The notes: generated by a model not told the origin, from the sequence alone. 64,000 bases of DNA from Rhizobium phaseoli (GCF_003985125.1 NZ_ML133571.1:186001-250000), one strand, 5' to 3'. Shown: positions 9,639 to 20,028, counted from the first letter of the stretch. Program-made: numbers and translations.

Positions 9639-10988
9639 ATGATTTCGAAAATCCTCATCGCCAATCGCGGGGAAATCGCCCTTCGCGTGCTCCGGGCCTG
9701 CAAGGAGCTCGGCATCGCTTGCGTCGTGGTGCATTCCACCGCCGACGCCGATGCCATGCATGTGCGCCTTGCCGACGAAAGTGTGTGCATCGGCCCGCCC
9801 TCCTCGCGCGAGAGCTATCTCAATATCCACCAGATCGTCGCCGCCTGCGAGATCACCGGCGCCGACGCCGTGCATCCGGGCTATGGCTTCCTCTCCGAGA
9901 ACGCCAAGTTCGCCGATATTCTCGACGCCCATGGCATCACCTTCATCGGGCCGACGGCTGATCACATCCGCATCATGGGCGACAAGATCACCGCCAAGAC
10001 GACGGCGCTGGAACTCGGCATTCCCGTCGTTCCGGGCTCGGACGGCGAGGTAAAGACCGAAGAGGATGCGCTGCGGACGGCCGCCGAAATCGGCTATCCC
10101 GTGCTGATCAAGGCGACCGCCGGCGGCGGCGGACGCGGCATGAAGGTCGCCAGGAGCGAGGCCGACCTGATCGAGGCCTGGTCGACGGCGCGCACGGAAG
10201 CGGCAGCGGCCTTCGGCAACGATGCCGTCTACATGGAAAAATATCTCGGCAAGCCGCGCCACATCGAAATCCAGGTTTTCGGCGACGGCGAAGGCAATGC
10301 CATCCATCTTGGCGAACGCGACTGCTCGCTGCAGCGCCGCCACCAGAAGGTCTGGGAAGAGGCGAATTCGCCGGCACTCAACGTCGAGCAGCGCATGAAG
10401 ATCGGCCAGATCTGCGCCGACGCCATGAAGAAGCTGAAATATCGCGGCGCCGGCACGATCGAATTCCTCTACGAGAACGGCGAGTTCTATTTCATCGAAA
10501 TGAACACCCGCCTGCAGGTGGAGCATCCGATCACCGAAGCGATCACCGGCATCGACCTTGTGCACGAGCAGATCCGCGTCGCTTCCGGCGGCGGCCTGTC
10601 GGTGACGCAGGACGAGGTGCATTTTTCCGGCCACGCCATCGAATGCCGTATCAATGCCGAGGATGCGCGCACCTTCGTGCCCTCGCCCGGCACGATCACG
10701 CATTTCCATGCGCCGGGCGGCCTTGGCGTGCGCATCGATTCCGGCGCCTATCAGGGTTACAAGATCCCACCCTATTACGACAGCCTGATCGGCAAGCTGA
10801 TCGTGCACGGCCGCACCCGCGTCGAATGCATGATGCGGTTGCGCCGTGCGCTCGATGAATTCGTCGTGGACGGTATCAAGACGACGCTGCCGCTATTCCA
10901 GGAACTCGTCTCCAATCAGGATATCGCCAACGGCGACTACGACATCCACTGGCTGGAACACCACCTCGCCAACACACCGGCGGCATAG
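9639..10988 (+). CDS. accC: Acetyl-CoA carboxylase, biotin carboxylase subunit
   Basis: ATP-dependent carboxylation of AccB-bound biotin. 449 residues, the normal length. It has the N-terminal domain ([17 protein letters not shown]), the ATP-grasp domain with the glycine-rich loop [12 protein letters not shown], the [14 protein letters not shown] signature and the C-terminal lid region. The second of two near-adjacent ATGs (9633 and 9639) gives the [14 protein letters not shown] start typical of the family. It lies 10 bases after accB and 7 bases before aat, so one transcript is likely. Confidence 0.97.
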   Translation: MISKILIANRGEIALRVLRACKELGIACVVVHSTADADAMHVRLADESVCIGPPSSRESYLNIHQIVAACEITGADAVHPGYGFLSENAKFADILDAHGITFIGPTADHIRIMGDKITAKTTALELGIPVVPGSDGEVKTEEDALRTAAEIGYPVLIKATAGGGGRGMKVARSEADLIEAWSTARTEAAAAFGNDAVYMEKYLGKPRHIEIQVFGDGEGNAIHLGERDCSLQRRHQKVWEEANSPALNVEQRMKIGQICADAMKKLKYRGAGTIEFLYENGEFYFIEMNTRLQVEHPITEAITGIDLVHEQIRVASGGGLSVTQDEVHFSGHAIECRINAEDARTFVPSPGTITHFHAPGGLGVRIDSGAYQGYKIPPYYDSLIGKLIVHGRTRVECMMRLRRALDEFVVDGIKTTLPLFQELVSNQDIANGDYDIHWLEHHLANTPAA

Positions 10989-10995
10989 GACAGGA

Positions 10996-11610
10996 ATGGC
11001 AGGATCGCGCAGGAAGTCACCAGGCATCACCCCTGACATTCTCCTGCGCGCCTATTCCATCGGCCTCTTTCCGATGGCGGAATCCGCGGACGACCCGGAG
11101 ATCTTCTGGGTCGAACCGGAGTTGCGCGGCGTGTTGCCGCTCGATCATTTCCATATATCGAAGAGCCTCGCTAAGACGGTGCGCCGGAATCCTTTCGAGA
11201 TCCGTTTCGACCACGCCTTCGAATCGGTGATCGCGGCTTGCGCAGAGGAGACGTCGGGTCGCCCGAGCACCTGGATCAACCAGACAATCCGATCGCTTTA
11301 TTCGACGCTCTTCGACATGGGCCACGCCCATACCGTTGAAGCCTGGGACGGCGATGAACTGGTCGGCGGCCTCTACGGCGTCTCGCTCGGCTCGGCCTTC
11401 TTCGGCGAAAGCATGTTTTCACGCCGCACGGACGCTTCGAAGATCTGCCTCGTGCATCTGGTCGACCGGCTCAGGAACAAGGGCTTTACCCTGCTCGACA
11501 CCCAGTTCACCACCGAGCATCTGAAGACATTCGGCGCGATCGACGTTCCGAAGGCCGATTATGCCCTGCTGCTTGCCGCCGCGATGGAATCGCCACACCT
11601 GAAGTTTTAA
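10996..11610 (+). CDS. aat: Leucyl/phenylalanyl-tRNA--protein transferase
   Basis: Adds Leu or Phe from aminoacyl-tRNA to proteins with N-terminal Arg or Lys, marking them for ClpS/ClpAP degradation (N-end rule). 204 residues with family blocks [28 protein letters not shown], the TWINQ segment, [20 protein letters not shown] and [20 protein letters not shown] precedes the ATG only seven bases after the accC stop, suggesting co-transcription and perhaps coupling. Confidence 0.95.
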   Translation: MAGSRRKSPGITPDILLRAYSIGLFPMAESADDPEIFWVEPELRGVLPLDHFHISKSLAKTVRRNPFEIRFDHAFESVIAACAEETSGRPSTWINQTIRSLYSTLFDMGHAHTVEAWDGDELVGGLYGVSLGSAFFGESMFSRRTDASKICLVHLVDRLRNKGFTLLDTQFTTEHLKTFGAIDVPKADYALLLAAAMESPHLKF

Positions 11611-11672
11611 GCACGTTCGTTTCATCCCTGCGTTGATTTTCCGGCCGATTTCAGTAGCTTCCGGAAAATACA

Positions 11673-12617
11673 ATGGGGGATAGAATTTTGAGACGATATT
11701 TCGCGGCGGCGATGCTTTTCGCCCTACTTGCAGCTCAGGGCGAGGCACGCCCCTATCAGGAGATGTTTCCTGGCAGAACCGATTTTTCCGAGGCGGAAAA
11801 ACCGTTACTGGAAAAGCTCGATTTTCAGCAGGGTGCGATCAAGCTGCCTGAAGCGAAGGCGACGCTCAATGTGCCCGCCAACTTTTACTATCTCAGCCCC
11901 GCCGACACGAAGACGGTGCTTGTCGATATCTGGGGGAACCCTCCGGCGGCGGCTGATGGAATGCTGGGGATGATCTTCCCGGCAAAATACGCGCCGACCG
12001 ATCCGGAATCCTGGGGATCGATCGTGGAATACAGCGCGGACGGTTATGTCTCAGACAGCGATGCCGCCACGACGAATTACGACGAACTGCTGCAGAACAT
12101 CAAGGATTCGATCAGCGAAAGGAATCCTGAGCGCGAAAAGCAGGGCTTCCCGAAGATCACCCTGGTCGGCTGGGCATCGGCCCCACACTACGACAAGCCG
12201 GCGCATGCAATGCACTGGGCGCGCGATCTGATTTTCGGCAACGACACGCAAACCGAGCACACGCTGAATTATTCCGTGCGGGTATTCGGTCGCGAGGGTG
12301 TTTTTGAATTCGACTTCGTTGCCGGACTCGGACAGCTGAAGGAGATCGAGGAGGTCATTCCGACGGTCACGAAGCTCGTGCAGTTCGACAAGGGAATGGC
12401 CTATGGCGACTATGTCGACGGCGACAAGATTGCGGCCTACGGCATGGCGGGAATGATCGCCGCAGGCGCTGGCGCCAAGATTGCCGCAAAGGTAGGGCTG
12501 CTCGCCCTTGCCCTTGCCTTCTTCAAAAAGGCCGGCATCCTCGTCGTCGTACTGGCCGGCGGTGCGCTTCGCTTTGCCAAGGGCCTTTTCACAAGGAACA
12601 AAACGCCGACCGCATAG
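11673..12617 (+). CDS. DUF2167 membrane protein
   Basis: A 314-residue envelope protein. It starts with a signal-like hydrophobic segment (residues ~8-25), has a long extracytoplasmic region with the family blocks (FQQGAIKLPEAKATLNVP, WGSIVEYSADGYVSDSDA, TLVGWASAPHYDKPAHAMHWA) and ends with one or two hydrophobic spans (about residues 257-305) followed by a basic tail. That is the usual DUF2167 organisation; the function is unknown. An in-frame TTG at codon 6 has a better ribosome site (GGGGGATAG), so the true N-terminus may be slightly shorter. Confidence 0.82.
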   Translation: MGDRILRRYFAAAMLFALLAAQGEARPYQEMFPGRTDFSEAEKPLLEKLDFQQGAIKLPEAKATLNVPANFYYLSPADTKTVLVDIWGNPPAAADGMLGMIFPAKYAPTDPESWGSIVEYSADGYVSDSDAATTNYDELLQNIKDSISERNPEREKQGFPKITLVGWASAPHYDKPAHAMHWARDLIFGNDTQTEHTLNYSVRVFGREGVFEFDFVAGLGQLKEIEEVIPTVTKLVQFDKGMAYGDYVDGDKIAAYGMAGMIAAGAGAKIAAKVGLLALALAFFKKAGILVVVLAGGALRFAKGLFTRNKTPTA

Positions 12618-12703
12618 GGGCGCAAACGCATCAAAGAGTTGCCCCGTCCCTCGCGCGTCTCAAACAGGCGCGCGGACGCTGCGGTTCTGTCGCCGGGAAC
12701 GTG

Positions 12704-13144
12704 TTAACGCGCGGTCGCCTTGGTGCCGTCAGGCGCCGGGACGTCGGAGCTGGTCTTGCAGTCCTTCAGCCAGACGTCATAGATCGGGTGCTCGACGGCA
12801 TTGAGACCGGGGCTGGCGGCAAACATCCAGCCGGTGAAGATGCGGCGGATCTTGCGGTCGAGGGTGATCTCGTCGACCTCGACAAAACCGTCGATCTTCT
12901 GTGCTTCCGCCTGATCGCGCGAATAACAGGCCTTCGGTGTCACCTGGAGTGCGCCGAACTGCACCGTCTCGTTGACATAGACGTCGAAGGTGGTGATGCG
13001 GCCAGTAATCTTGTCGAGGCCGGAGAAGACGGCAACCGGATTTTCGATCCGTGCGGCATTTGCCGCAACTGGCGGAAGCAGAGCCGAGAGCGCCAGCAGC
13101 GATCCGGCGGCACGCAGGACCATGTTCCGCGTGAAGAGCTTCAT
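12704..13144 (-). CDS. DUF2155 family exported protein
   Basis: 146 residues with a signal peptide (about residues 1-30, ending ANA). The mature part has the DUF2155 pattern: LDKITGRITTFDVYVNETVQFGALQVTPKACYSR followed by TFVGWMFAASP-like text (here FTGWMFAASPGLNAVEHPIYDVWLKDC). Two conserved cysteines (in KACYS and LKDC) could form a disulfide. The function is unknown; the protein is conserved in alphaproteobacteria and often lies beside the NDUFA12-like gene, as here (113 bases upstream). Confidence 0.85.
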   Translation of the reverse strand: MKLFTRNMVLRAAGSLLALSALLPPVAANAARIENPVAVFSGLDKITGRITTFDVYVNETVQFGALQVTPKACYSRDQAEAQKIDGFVEVDEITLDRKIRRIFTGWMFAASPGLNAVEHPIYDVWLKDCKTSSDVPAPDGTKATAR

Positions 13145-13257
13145 GTACCCGTCTCCAGATAATTTTTCAGTTTCATCCGCGGTCAAGCGCGGCCAACCTG
13201 CGGGTAAAGGGCAATTGTGGCCAAAAGCCGGGCTTGAGGATCGCCCGGTCAGCCGTC

Positions 13258-13656
13258 TCAGTTGCCGGGCGTCCAGGCGTCGTAATCGCCGGTGACGCGC
13301 GGACGCTCGCCGGGAACCGCAAGAGAACCCGGCGGGCGGTAAGCCTGTGGCGATCCGGTGAGGTTGGGGCGATGCGTCTTCTGCCATTCCTTGGCGACGT
13401 AATTTTCCTTGGACGGAGGAACATCGGTGCGATGGTGCATCCAGCCGTGCCAGCCCGGCGGAATGGCGGAGGCTTCGGCATAACCCTTGTAGATCACCCA
13501 GCGCTTCGGCAGACCGTAGGAGGACATGCCGCCTTCATAATAGACGTTGCCGAATTCATCCTCGCCGACGCGCTTGCCGAAACGCCAGGTCGCAAAACGC
13601 GTGCCCATCGTCTGACTGTTCCACCAGGTGAAGGTCTGAACCAGAAGATTCCACAT
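13258..13656 (-). CDS. NDUFA12/B17.2-like complex I accessory subunit
   Basis: 132 residues matching the 17.2-kDa supernumerary subunit of NADH:ubiquinone oxidoreductase, which alphaproteobacteria share with mitochondria. Recognised segments are TWWNSQTMGTRFATWRFGKRVGEDEFGNVYYE, RWVIYKGYAEASAIPPGWHGWMHH and the C-terminal HRPNLTGSPQAYRPPGS. It probably docks on the peripheral arm. The nuo operon itself is not in the window. Confidence 0.92.
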   Translation of the reverse strand: MWNLLVQTFTWWNSQTMGTRFATWRFGKRVGEDEFGNVYYEGGMSSYGLPKRWVIYKGYAEASAIPPGWHGWMHHRTDVPPSKENYVAKEWQKTHRPNLTGSPQAYRPPGSLAVPGERPRVTGDYDAWTPGN

Positions 13657-13758
13657 GTCTTTTCCTTGTGCCCGCCGGTGCGGACCAAACCAGAATTCGT
13701 TTTCTCGCTTATGCCGTCGTCAAGCCGAATTGTCCAGCGATTCCACGACAGCCGAGGG

Positions 13759-14232
13759 TCATTTCAAGACCATCTTGAAGCCCAGATGCGAAGGCTTGAA
13801 GCCAAGCCTTTCATAGAAACGATGGGCGTCCTTGCGTATCGCATTCGAGGTCAATTGCACAAGGCGCACGCCGCGGCCTTTTGCCTCGGCGATGGCGAAT
13901 TCGATCATCCGGGCGCCGATCCCCTGCCCGCGCATATCGGAGCGCGTCTGCACCGCCTCGATGATCATCGCCGAAGAGCCGCGGCCGGTCAGTGAGGTCG
14001 TCATCATCGTCTGGAACGTGCCGACCACCTCGCCGCTAACCTCCGCAACGTAAAGCATCTGGTTCGGCGAAGTCTCGATCGCTGTGAAAGCCCTGGCATA
14101 ATCGGCAAAGGCCTCAGGATCCGTCGTATCGCCGTGACCGCCGAGCGCATCGGCGGCAAAGATTGCCACCAGGGCCCGCAGATCGTCCTTCCGCGCCTGA
14201 CGAACGAGAATATCAGGCACCTCGACCTGCAT
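13759..14232 (-). CDS. GNAT family N-acetyltransferase
   Basis: 157 residues of the GCN5-related fold. The acetyl-CoA pyrophosphate loop is RGQGIGARM (R/Q-x-x-G-x-G), followed by LVQLTSNAIRKDAHRFYERLGF. The substrate is unknown. The start overlaps nothing, but it lies 3 bases after the stop of a second GNAT gene, so the two are almost certainly co-transcribed with gatB upstream. Confidence 0.88.
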   Translation of the reverse strand: MQVEVPDILVRQARKDDLRALVAIFAADALGGHGDTTDPEAFADYARAFTAIETSPNQMLYVAEVSGEVVGTFQTMMTTSLTGRGSSAMIIEAVQTRSDMRGQGIGARMIEFAIAEAKGRGVRLVQLTSNAIRKDAHRFYERLGFKPSHLGFKMVLK

Positions 14233-14235
14233 GGC

Positions 14236-14739
14236 TCAGTGGCCCTCGATCGGTTTTTCGAAAATCAGTGCCGGAATGCCGGATTGCCCGGGCCCGCTAT
14301 ACTCGTTGCGGCCGACCTCGATGAAGCCGTGCGCCTGGTAGAAGGCAATCGCAGCCGCGTTTTGCGGCTCGACTTCGAGACGCATGATTTCGGCATCGGG
14401 AAAGCAGGTTTCGAGCTCGGCGAAGATGTCGCGGCCGATGCCCTGGCGCTGCAGCGCCGGGCTGACATAGAGGAGGTGCAGCATGACCGTTTTCGTCAAT
14501 GCCTGCGACATTGCCGCATAACCCACGCCGCCGATCTTACGGCCGTCGTCGGCAACGAGGAATTCGGCATCCTTGCGCACCAGGCGCGCCTTCAGCGCCG
14601 CCGGCGTAAAGAGATGGGCGATCAACTCATCGACCTTGGTCTTGCCGTGCAGATCGTCATAGGTGGCGTGAAAGCTCTCCACCAGAAGCGCGCGGACCTT
14701 CTCCAGGTCGCGCTCGCCGGCGGTGCGGACGAAGTACAC
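14236..14739 (-). CDS. GNAT family N-acetyltransferase
   Basis: 167 residues with the acetyl-CoA loop LQRQGIGRDIF and the later AAIAFYQAHGF helix of the fold. The start is GTG at 14739; its ribosome site (GAGGAATAG) overlaps the last codons of gatB, only two bases upstream, which points to coupling with gatB. The substrate is unknown. It differs clearly from its downstream GNAT neighbour, so this is not a recent tandem duplication. Confidence 0.87.
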   Translation of the reverse strand: MYFVRTAGERDLEKVRALLVESFHATYDDLHGKTKVDELIAHLFTPAALKARLVRKDAEFLVADDGRKIGGVGYAAMSQALTKTVMLHLLYVSPALQRQGIGRDIFAELETCFPDAEIMRLEVEPQNAAAIAFYQAHGFIEVGRNEYSGPGQSGIPALIFEKPIEGH

Positions 14740-14741
14740 GG

Positions 14742-16244
14742 CTATTCCTCGATGCCGAGCTTCGCCTTAACGAGCGCCTGGACGGCCTGCGGATTGGCTT
14801 TGCCGCCGGTCGCCTTCATCACCTGGCCGACGAACCATGCGGCCATGGTCGGCTTTGCCTTGACCTTTTCCACCTGATCGGGATTGGCGGCGATAATCTC
14901 GTCGACTGCCTTTTCGATCGCGCCGGTATCGGTCACCTGCTTCATGCCGCGCGATTCGACGATCTCGGCGGGATCGCCGCCTTCGGTCAGCACGATCTCG
15001 AAGAGGTCCTTGGCGATCTTGCCCGAAATGGTTCCCGCCTTGATAAGGTCGATGATGGCGCCGAGCTGGGCCGGCGAGACCGGCGTCTGCTCGATGTCCT
15101 TGCCGGTGCGGTTCAGCGCGCCGAGCAGGTCGTTGATCACCCAGTTCGCCGCCGTCTTGCCGTCGCGGCCCGCGGCCACAGCCTCGAAATAGTCGGCGAT
15201 CGCCTTTTCGGAGACGAGCACGGAGGCGTCGTAGACCGACAGACCGAGCTCGCGCACGAAGCGTTCCTTCTTATCGTCCGGCAGTTCCGGCAGATCGGCC
15301 GCCAGCGCCGTGACGAAGGCATCGTCGAACTCGAGCGGCAGCAGGTCCGGATCGGGGAAATAGCGATAGTCGTGCGCATCCTCCTTGGAGCGCATCGAAC
15401 GCGTCTCGCCCTTGTTCGGGTCGAAGAGCCGCGTCTCCTGCTCGATCGTGCCGCCATCTTCCAGGATGCCAATCTGGCGGCGGGCTTCATATTCGATCGC
15501 CTGACCGATGAAGCGGATGGAGTTGACGTTCTTGATCTCGCAGCGCGTGCCGAAAGCCTCGCCCGGGCGGCGGACGGAGACGTTGACGTCGGCGCGCATC
15601 GAGCCCTCGTCCATGTTGCCGTCGCAAGTGCCGAGATAACGCACGATCGAACGCAGCTTGGTCATATAGGCCTTGGCTTCGTCGGATGAACGCATATCGG
15701 GCTTGGAGACAATTTCCATCAGTGCCACGCCGGATCGGTTCAGATCGACATAGGACATGGTCGCATGCTGGTCGTGCATCGACTTGCCGGCATCCTGTTC
15801 CAGGTGCAGGCGCTCGATGCCGATCTCAATATCCTCGAACTGGCCCTGGCGGTCCGGCCCGAGCGAGATGACGATCTTGCCCTCGCCGACGATCGGATCC
15901 TTGAACTGCGAGATCTGATAGCCCTGCGGCAGGTCGGGATAGAAATAGTTCTTGCGGTCGAAGAGCGAGCGCTTGTTGATCTGAGCCTTGAGGCCGAGAC
16001 CGGTGCGGACCGCCTGCTTGACGCATTCCTCGTTGATGACGGGCAGCATGCCGGGCATGGCGGCATCGACGAGCGACACGTTCGAATTCTGCGGCTTGCC
16101 GAATTCCGTCGAGGCACCGGAGAAGAGCTTCGAATTCGACAGCACCTGGGCATGGACTTCCATGCCGACGATGACTTCCCAGTCGCCGGTGGCGCCGGGG
16201 ATGAAGCGTTTCGGATCAGGCGTGCGGACGTCGACAAGGGTCAT
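14742..16244 (-). CDS. gatB: Asp/Glu-tRNA(Asn/Gln) amidotransferase subunit B
   Basis: Subunit B of the GatCAB complex, which converts Glu-tRNA(Gln) and Asp-tRNA(Asn) to the amidated forms. 500 residues. The catalytic kinase-like domain begins [12 protein letters not shown] and includes [31 protein letters not shown] text (here [20 protein letters not shown]) and [17 protein letters not shown]; the C-terminal tail domain (GatB_Yqey) ends VKAKLGIEE. The ATG at 16244 is the family start; the frame is open further upstream without a match. gatC-gatA lies ~2 kb away on the same strand. Confidence 0.97.
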   Translation of the reverse strand: MTLVDVRTPDPKRFIPGATGDWEVIVGMEVHAQVLSNSKLFSGASTEFGKPQNSNVSLVDAAMPGMLPVINEECVKQAVRTGLGLKAQINKRSLFDRKNYFYPDLPQGYQISQFKDPIVGEGKIVISLGPDRQGQFEDIEIGIERLHLEQDAGKSMHDQHATMSYVDLNRSGVALMEIVSKPDMRSSDEAKAYMTKLRSIVRYLGTCDGNMDEGSMRADVNVSVRRPGEAFGTRCEIKNVNSIRFIGQAIEYEARRQIGILEDGGTIEQETRLFDPNKGETRSMRSKEDAHDYRYFPDPDLLPLEFDDAFVTALAADLPELPDDKKERFVRELGLSVYDASVLVSEKAIADYFEAVAAGRDGKTAANWVINDLLGALNRTGKDIEQTPVSPAQLGAIIDLIKAGTISGKIAKDLFEIVLTEGGDPAEIVESRGMKQVTDTGAIEKAVDEIIAANPDQVEKVKAKPTMAAWFVGQVMKATGGKANPQAVQALVKAKLGIEE

Positions 16245-16387
16245 CTGATACTCTTTGCAGGCTGTTCTTTTCCACCGGTGAGGTAAAGGAAATGGCGTGC
16301 CGGTGCAAGGCTTTCGCCATAAGCGCAGTATGGTTCGGCGGCCCCGGCGATATTTGGGAGTTAACCGGGACACGATAGAGTTGCCGG

Positions 16388-16699
16388 ATGACGATGACCG
16401 ATATCATCAAAATGGCCGCATTGTTTCTGGCGCTGAACCTCTTGGTCTTTTGGGTCTATTTCCTGGACAAGCAGGCGGCACGCGACGGCCGGTGGCGCAT
16501 AAGCGAGCGCACTCTTCTGCTGCTTGCGCTGGTCGGCGGCAGCCTCGGCGCCGTGGCGGCACAGCAGTTGTTGCGGCACAAGACGCGAAAGGAACCGTTC
16601 CGTTCGATCCTAACGGGAATCCTGGTCACGCACGGCGCATTGGCTGCGGTGCTGATCTTATCGCCGCAATGGCGCCTGTACCTTCTCCAGAGCCTTTGA
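16388..16699 (+). CDS. DUF1294 small membrane protein
   Basis: 103 residues with two or three hydrophobic spans. It carries the DUF1294 motif [32 protein letters not shown] and [10 protein letters not shown]. The function is unknown. It is divergent from gatB across 143 bases and converges with the next GNAT gene, whose stop is four bases beyond its own. Confidence 0.85.
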   Translation: MTMTDIIKMAALFLALNLLVFWVYFLDKQAARDGRWRISERTLLLLALVGGSLGAVAAQQLLRHKTRKEPFRSILTGILVTHGALAAVLILSPQWRLYLLQSL

Positions 16700-16703
16700 A
16701 ACC

Positions 16704-17210
16704 TCAGAATTCCTGTCCGTATCCGCGGCCGTCGGAGACGAGCTGCTTCGTCAGCCCGACGGAGGGCACGTCGCGGTCGAGCTTCGGATTATAGGCGACC
16801 GAGAGCCAGTGGATGCTGTAGCCGTGTTTTTGAAAGAAGCCGATCGCCTCGGCGTTGCCGGAATGTGTCTGCATCGTCGCCTTGTCGAAGCCCTGTTCGG
16901 CAATCTCCTTTTCGATGCGCCCGAGAAGCGCCGAACCGAGCCCCTGGCCGGTGAAGACGGGGTCGATCCAGAAATCCGAGATGATCTCATCCAGGCCTTC
17001 GCGCGCCGCCCAGCCGGCAACCTGGCCGTTCTGTTCGACGACGGTGATGGTCAGCCAATCATTTTCCACGAAGTTGCGAAAGGCGCTGCGCGCTGCGTCG
17101 ATCATCGCGTGCGATTCGCCGATCGACGCCATCGCCTTTTGCCAGGCCCTCAGCCCGATCTCACTCAACAGTTCCGCTTCCCCGTCGCGGGCATTGCGAA
17201 TGTGGATCAA
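16704..17210 (-). CDS. GNAT family N-acetyltransferase
   Basis: About 168 residues with the acetyl-CoA loop FTGQGLGSALL and AIGFFQKHGY of the fold. No ATG fits the N-terminus. A TTG at 17210 (product starting MIHIRNARDGE) has GGAGG five bases upstream and is chosen; a GTG at 17216 and a TTG at 17234 are alternatives. The substrate is unknown. This is the third GNAT gene within 3.5 kb. Confidence 0.8.
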   Translation of the reverse strand: MIHIRNARDGEAELLSEIGLRAWQKAMASIGESHAMIDAARSAFRNFVENDWLTITVVEQNGQVAGWAAREGLDEIISDFWIDPVFTGQGLGSALLGRIEKEIAEQGFDKATMQTHSGNAEAIGFFQKHGYSIHWLSVAYNPKLDRDVPSVGLTKQLVSDGRGYGQEF

Positions 17211-17508
17211 CGACACCTCCGCGTTACTCCGCAACTAGACCATTGAGTCGGGAAATATTCCAGTGCCCGCAGCGGGACGATGGTTGGAAACTGCGGTTTT
17301 CGACCGGTTTGATCGGCGATCACGATCTTGACCGCCTTTTGCGCGCGAAATAAGAAGCTCTTTATGTTGAGCCAGTCACAGACCCGGTAAAGGCCCTGCC
17401 CGCAAGTCCGCTTGCGCGCATGGGCCCGAAAAAACGAAGCCCTGACGTTCGAAGGAACGCCAGATCGTTTTTGTGCGCCCTGCCGGGCGCTATACCGGAT
17501 CTCAACAT

Positions 17509-17766
17509 ATGGATATTTCCCGCACGGAGCAGCGCATCCTGCATCTCATGGCCCAAGGCGGCCGCATCGAAATTTCCCGCGACGACGACAGGAAAATCGA
17601 GAACGTCAGTTGTTTCACCCGAGACGGCTGGCTCTATCCCGGCGTCGACCTCGATCTCTTCCGCAGGCTGAAGCGGCTAAAGGCGATCAAATCGTCAGGC
17701 GGCCAGCCCTACCGGATCACCGAACGAGGGCTGACGTTGGTCAGATCACAGCTAGACAACAGATAA
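17509..17766 (+). CDS. YjhX family (UPF0386) small protein
   Basis: 85 residues, the exact size of the UPF0386/YjhX family. The visible family text is SRTEQRILHLMAQGGRIE, CFTRDGWLYPG and GGQPYRITERGLTLVRSQLDNR, a winged-helix-like small fold. YjhX of E. coli has been described as the toxin of a YjhX-YjhQ pair in which the partner is a GNAT protein. The closest GNAT gene here (16704-17210) is divergent, 300 bases away, so pairing is only a possibility. Confidence 0.88.
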   Translation: MDISRTEQRILHLMAQGGRIEISRDDDRKIENVSCFTRDGWLYPGVDLDLFRRLKRLKAIKSSGGQPYRITERGLTLVRSQLDNR

Positions 17767-17816
17767 TCGGGCAATCTACCTGATCGCGCCTCAACCGGCG
17801 CGGTCAGGGCTCGGCC

Positions 17817-18092
17817 TTAAACCTTCGGGGACAATACCGCTCGCATCGCCGCCCATTCGTCGGCCATCGTACGCGTGCCGCGCGTCTTGCCGGCGCGGCG
17901 ATACCAGTAATCGGCATTCCAGTCGTCGCCTTCGATGCGATGGCAGAGAGCATGGCCCCAATCGAACGGCTGTTCGCCTTCGTGGCGCTGACAAATATCA
18001 TGAACCGCCTGCCAATCCGCGCCCATGGAGAAACTGCCGGCAGCAAGACGATCGATTGCCTCGATCAATCGCGCAAGATCATTGATCGCCAT
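17817..18092 (-). CDS. Conserved hypothetical protein, 91 aa
   Basis: Not recognised beyond similarity in style to short cytoplasmic rhizobial proteins. The product is acidic with many Trp/His residues (DWQAVHDICQRHEG, DWGHALCHRIEGDDWNADYWYRRAGK). No signal peptide or membrane span. A strong ribosome site (GGAGGAGG) lies just before the ATG, which supports a real gene. It converges with the YjhX-like gene. Confidence 0.65.
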   Translation of the reverse strand: MAINDLARLIEAIDRLAAGSFSMGADWQAVHDICQRHEGEQPFDWGHALCHRIEGDDWNADYWYRRAGKTRGTRTMADEWAAMRAVLSPKV

Positions 18093-18199
18093 AAGACCTC
18101 CTCCGCTGTTCGGCTATCGATCAGCCAAGCATGCGGCAAAACCAACAATGCCAATCATTTCGTGGTCGGCGTCGGCGATCTTTCGCATCGTTAGGACCG

Positions 18200-19681
18200 T
18201 TACCACCACTTGGCCGGCGTAAATTTTCCGGCGGCCTGTTCGATGACGTAAGCGGTCTTAAAGAGGGTTTCCTCGTCGAAGGGTTTGCCGATCAGCTGCA
18301 GGCCGAGCGGCAGGCCTTTGTGGTCGAGGCCGGCGGGCACGGCGATGCCGGGCAGGCCGGCCATGTTGACCGTCACCGTAAAGATGTCGTTCAGATACAT
18401 CTTCACCGGATCGGCGGCGAGGTCCTCGTCGGCGACGCCGAAGGCAGAGGATGGGGTGGCCGGGGTCAGGATGGCATCGACGCCGGCGTCGAAGGCGAGT
18501 TCGAAATCGCGCTTGATCAGCGTGCGGACCTTCTGGGCGCGGATGTAGTAGGCATCGTAGTAGCCGGCCGACAGCACATAGGTGCCGATCATGATGCGGC
18601 GCTTGACTTCCTGGCCGAAGCCGGCGGCGCGCGTCTTCTCGTACATGTCGACGATATCCTTGCCGTCGACGCGCAGGCCGTAACGCACGCCGTCGTAGCG
18701 CGCCAGATTCGAAGATGCCTCGGCGGGGGCAACGATGTAATAGGCAGGAAGCGCATATTTGGTGTGCGGCAGCGAGATATCGACGATCTCGGCGCCGGCA
18801 TCCTTCAGCCAGGCAATGCCCTGGCGCCACAGGCTCTCGATCTCCTCAGGCATGCCGTCGACGCGATATTCGTTCGGGATGCCGATCTTCATGCCCTTCA
18901 GCGACTGGCCGAGGGCGGCCTCGTAGTCCGGCACGGGCAGATCGACTGAGGTCGTGTCCTTGGAGTCGACGCTTGCCATCGACTTCAAAAGGATGGCGGC
19001 ATCGCGCACATCGCGGGCGATCGGACCGGCCTGATCGAGCGAAGAGGCGAAAGCCACGGTGCCCCAGCGCGAGCAGCGGCCATAGGTAGGCTTGATGCCG
19101 ACGGTGCCGGTGAAGGCGGCGGGCTGGCGGATCGAGCCGCCGGTATCGGTCGCGGTGGCGCCGGCGCAAAGATGCGCGGCGACGGCCGCGGCCGAGCCGC
19201 CGGAGGAGCCGCCCGGAACGAGCTGCTGGTTGGAGCCCTCAGCCCGCCAGGGATTGATCACCGGGCCGTAGTAGGAGGTCTCGTTGGACGAGCCCATGGC
19301 GAATTCGTCCATGTTCAGCTTGCCGAGCATGACGGCGCCGTCGTCCCAGAGGTTCTGCGTGACGGTTGATTCATAACGCGGCTCGAAGCCGTCGAGGATA
19401 TGGCTGCAGGCCTGGGTGTGGACACCGACGGTGGCGAAGAGATCCTTGATGCCGAGCGGAATACCTTCCAGCTCGCCGGCCGTGCCGGCGGCGATGCGCT
19501 CGTCCGATTTCCTGGCCATAACGCGGGCCAGATCGGGCGTGACCTTCACATAGGCGTTCAGCCGCTCATTGGCCGCATCGATCGCCGCGATATAAGCGTC
19601 GGTGAGTTCGATTGCGGTGATTTCCTTGGCGCGCAGCTTGCGGCGGGCTTCGGCAATGGTCAGGCTGGTGAGTTCGCTCAT
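18200..19681 (-). CDS. gatA: Asp/Glu-tRNA(Asn/Gln) amidotransferase subunit A
   Basis: Amidase-signature subunit of GatCAB; it releases ammonia from glutamine. 493 residues. The Ser-cisSer-Lys triad is visible: K79 in GIKDLFA, S159 in [10 protein letters not shown] and S183 in [10 protein letters not shown]. The 159-183 spacing matches characterised GatA enzymes. gatC lies 59 bases upstream on the same strand. Confidence 0.97.
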   Translation of the reverse strand: MSELTSLTIAEARRKLRAKEITAIELTDAYIAAIDAANERLNAYVKVTPDLARVMARKSDERIAAGTAGELEGIPLGIKDLFATVGVHTQACSHILDGFEPRYESTVTQNLWDDGAVMLGKLNMDEFAMGSSNETSYYGPVINPWRAEGSNQQLVPGGSSGGSAAAVAAHLCAGATATDTGGSIRQPAAFTGTVGIKPTYGRCSRWGTVAFASSLDQAGPIARDVRDAAILLKSMASVDSKDTTSVDLPVPDYEAALGQSLKGMKIGIPNEYRVDGMPEEIESLWRQGIAWLKDAGAEIVDISLPHTKYALPAYYIVAPAEASSNLARYDGVRYGLRVDGKDIVDMYEKTRAAGFGQEVKRRIMIGTYVLSAGYYDAYYIRAQKVRTLIKRDFELAFDAGVDAILTPATPSSAFGVADEDLAADPVKMYLNDIFTVTVNMAGLPGIAVPAGLDHKGLPLGLQLIGKPFDEETLFKTAYVIEQAAGKFTPAKWW

Positions 19682-19740
19682 CGTGTTTTCGCTTCAGATC
19701 TTTAATAAGGCAACAGAGTCGGAAAGAGGCTTTCGACGCC

Positions 19741-20028
19741 CTATTCGACGACTTTCGGCACCAGGAAGAAATTATGGTCGGTGACAGGCGCGTTGGCGAC
19801 GATATCGGCCGCCTTGTTGCCATCGGTCACCGCATCGGCCCGCTTCTTCATCGCCATCGGAGTGACCGACGTCATCGCCTCGACGCCGTCGACATTGACT
19901 TCGGAGAGCTGCTCGACGAAGCCCAGGATACCGTTCAGCTCGCCGACCATGCGATTTGCCTCATCCTCGGAGACGGCAATACGGGCAAGTTTGGCGACAC
20001 GCTTCACGGTGGCAAGATCGACGGACAT
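19741..20028 (-). CDS. gatC: Asp/Glu-tRNA(Asn/Gln) amidotransferase subunit C
   Basis: 95 residues, normal for GatC, the small belt subunit that wraps GatA and GatB together. Family blocks are [45 protein letters not shown] and the C-terminal FLVPKVVE. It is first in a gatC-gatA pair. Confidence 0.95.
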   Translation of the reverse strand: MSVDLATVKRVAKLARIAVSEDEANRMVGELNGILGFVEQLSEVNVDGVEAMTSVTPMAMKKRADAVTDGNKAADIVANAPVTDHNFFLVPKVVE

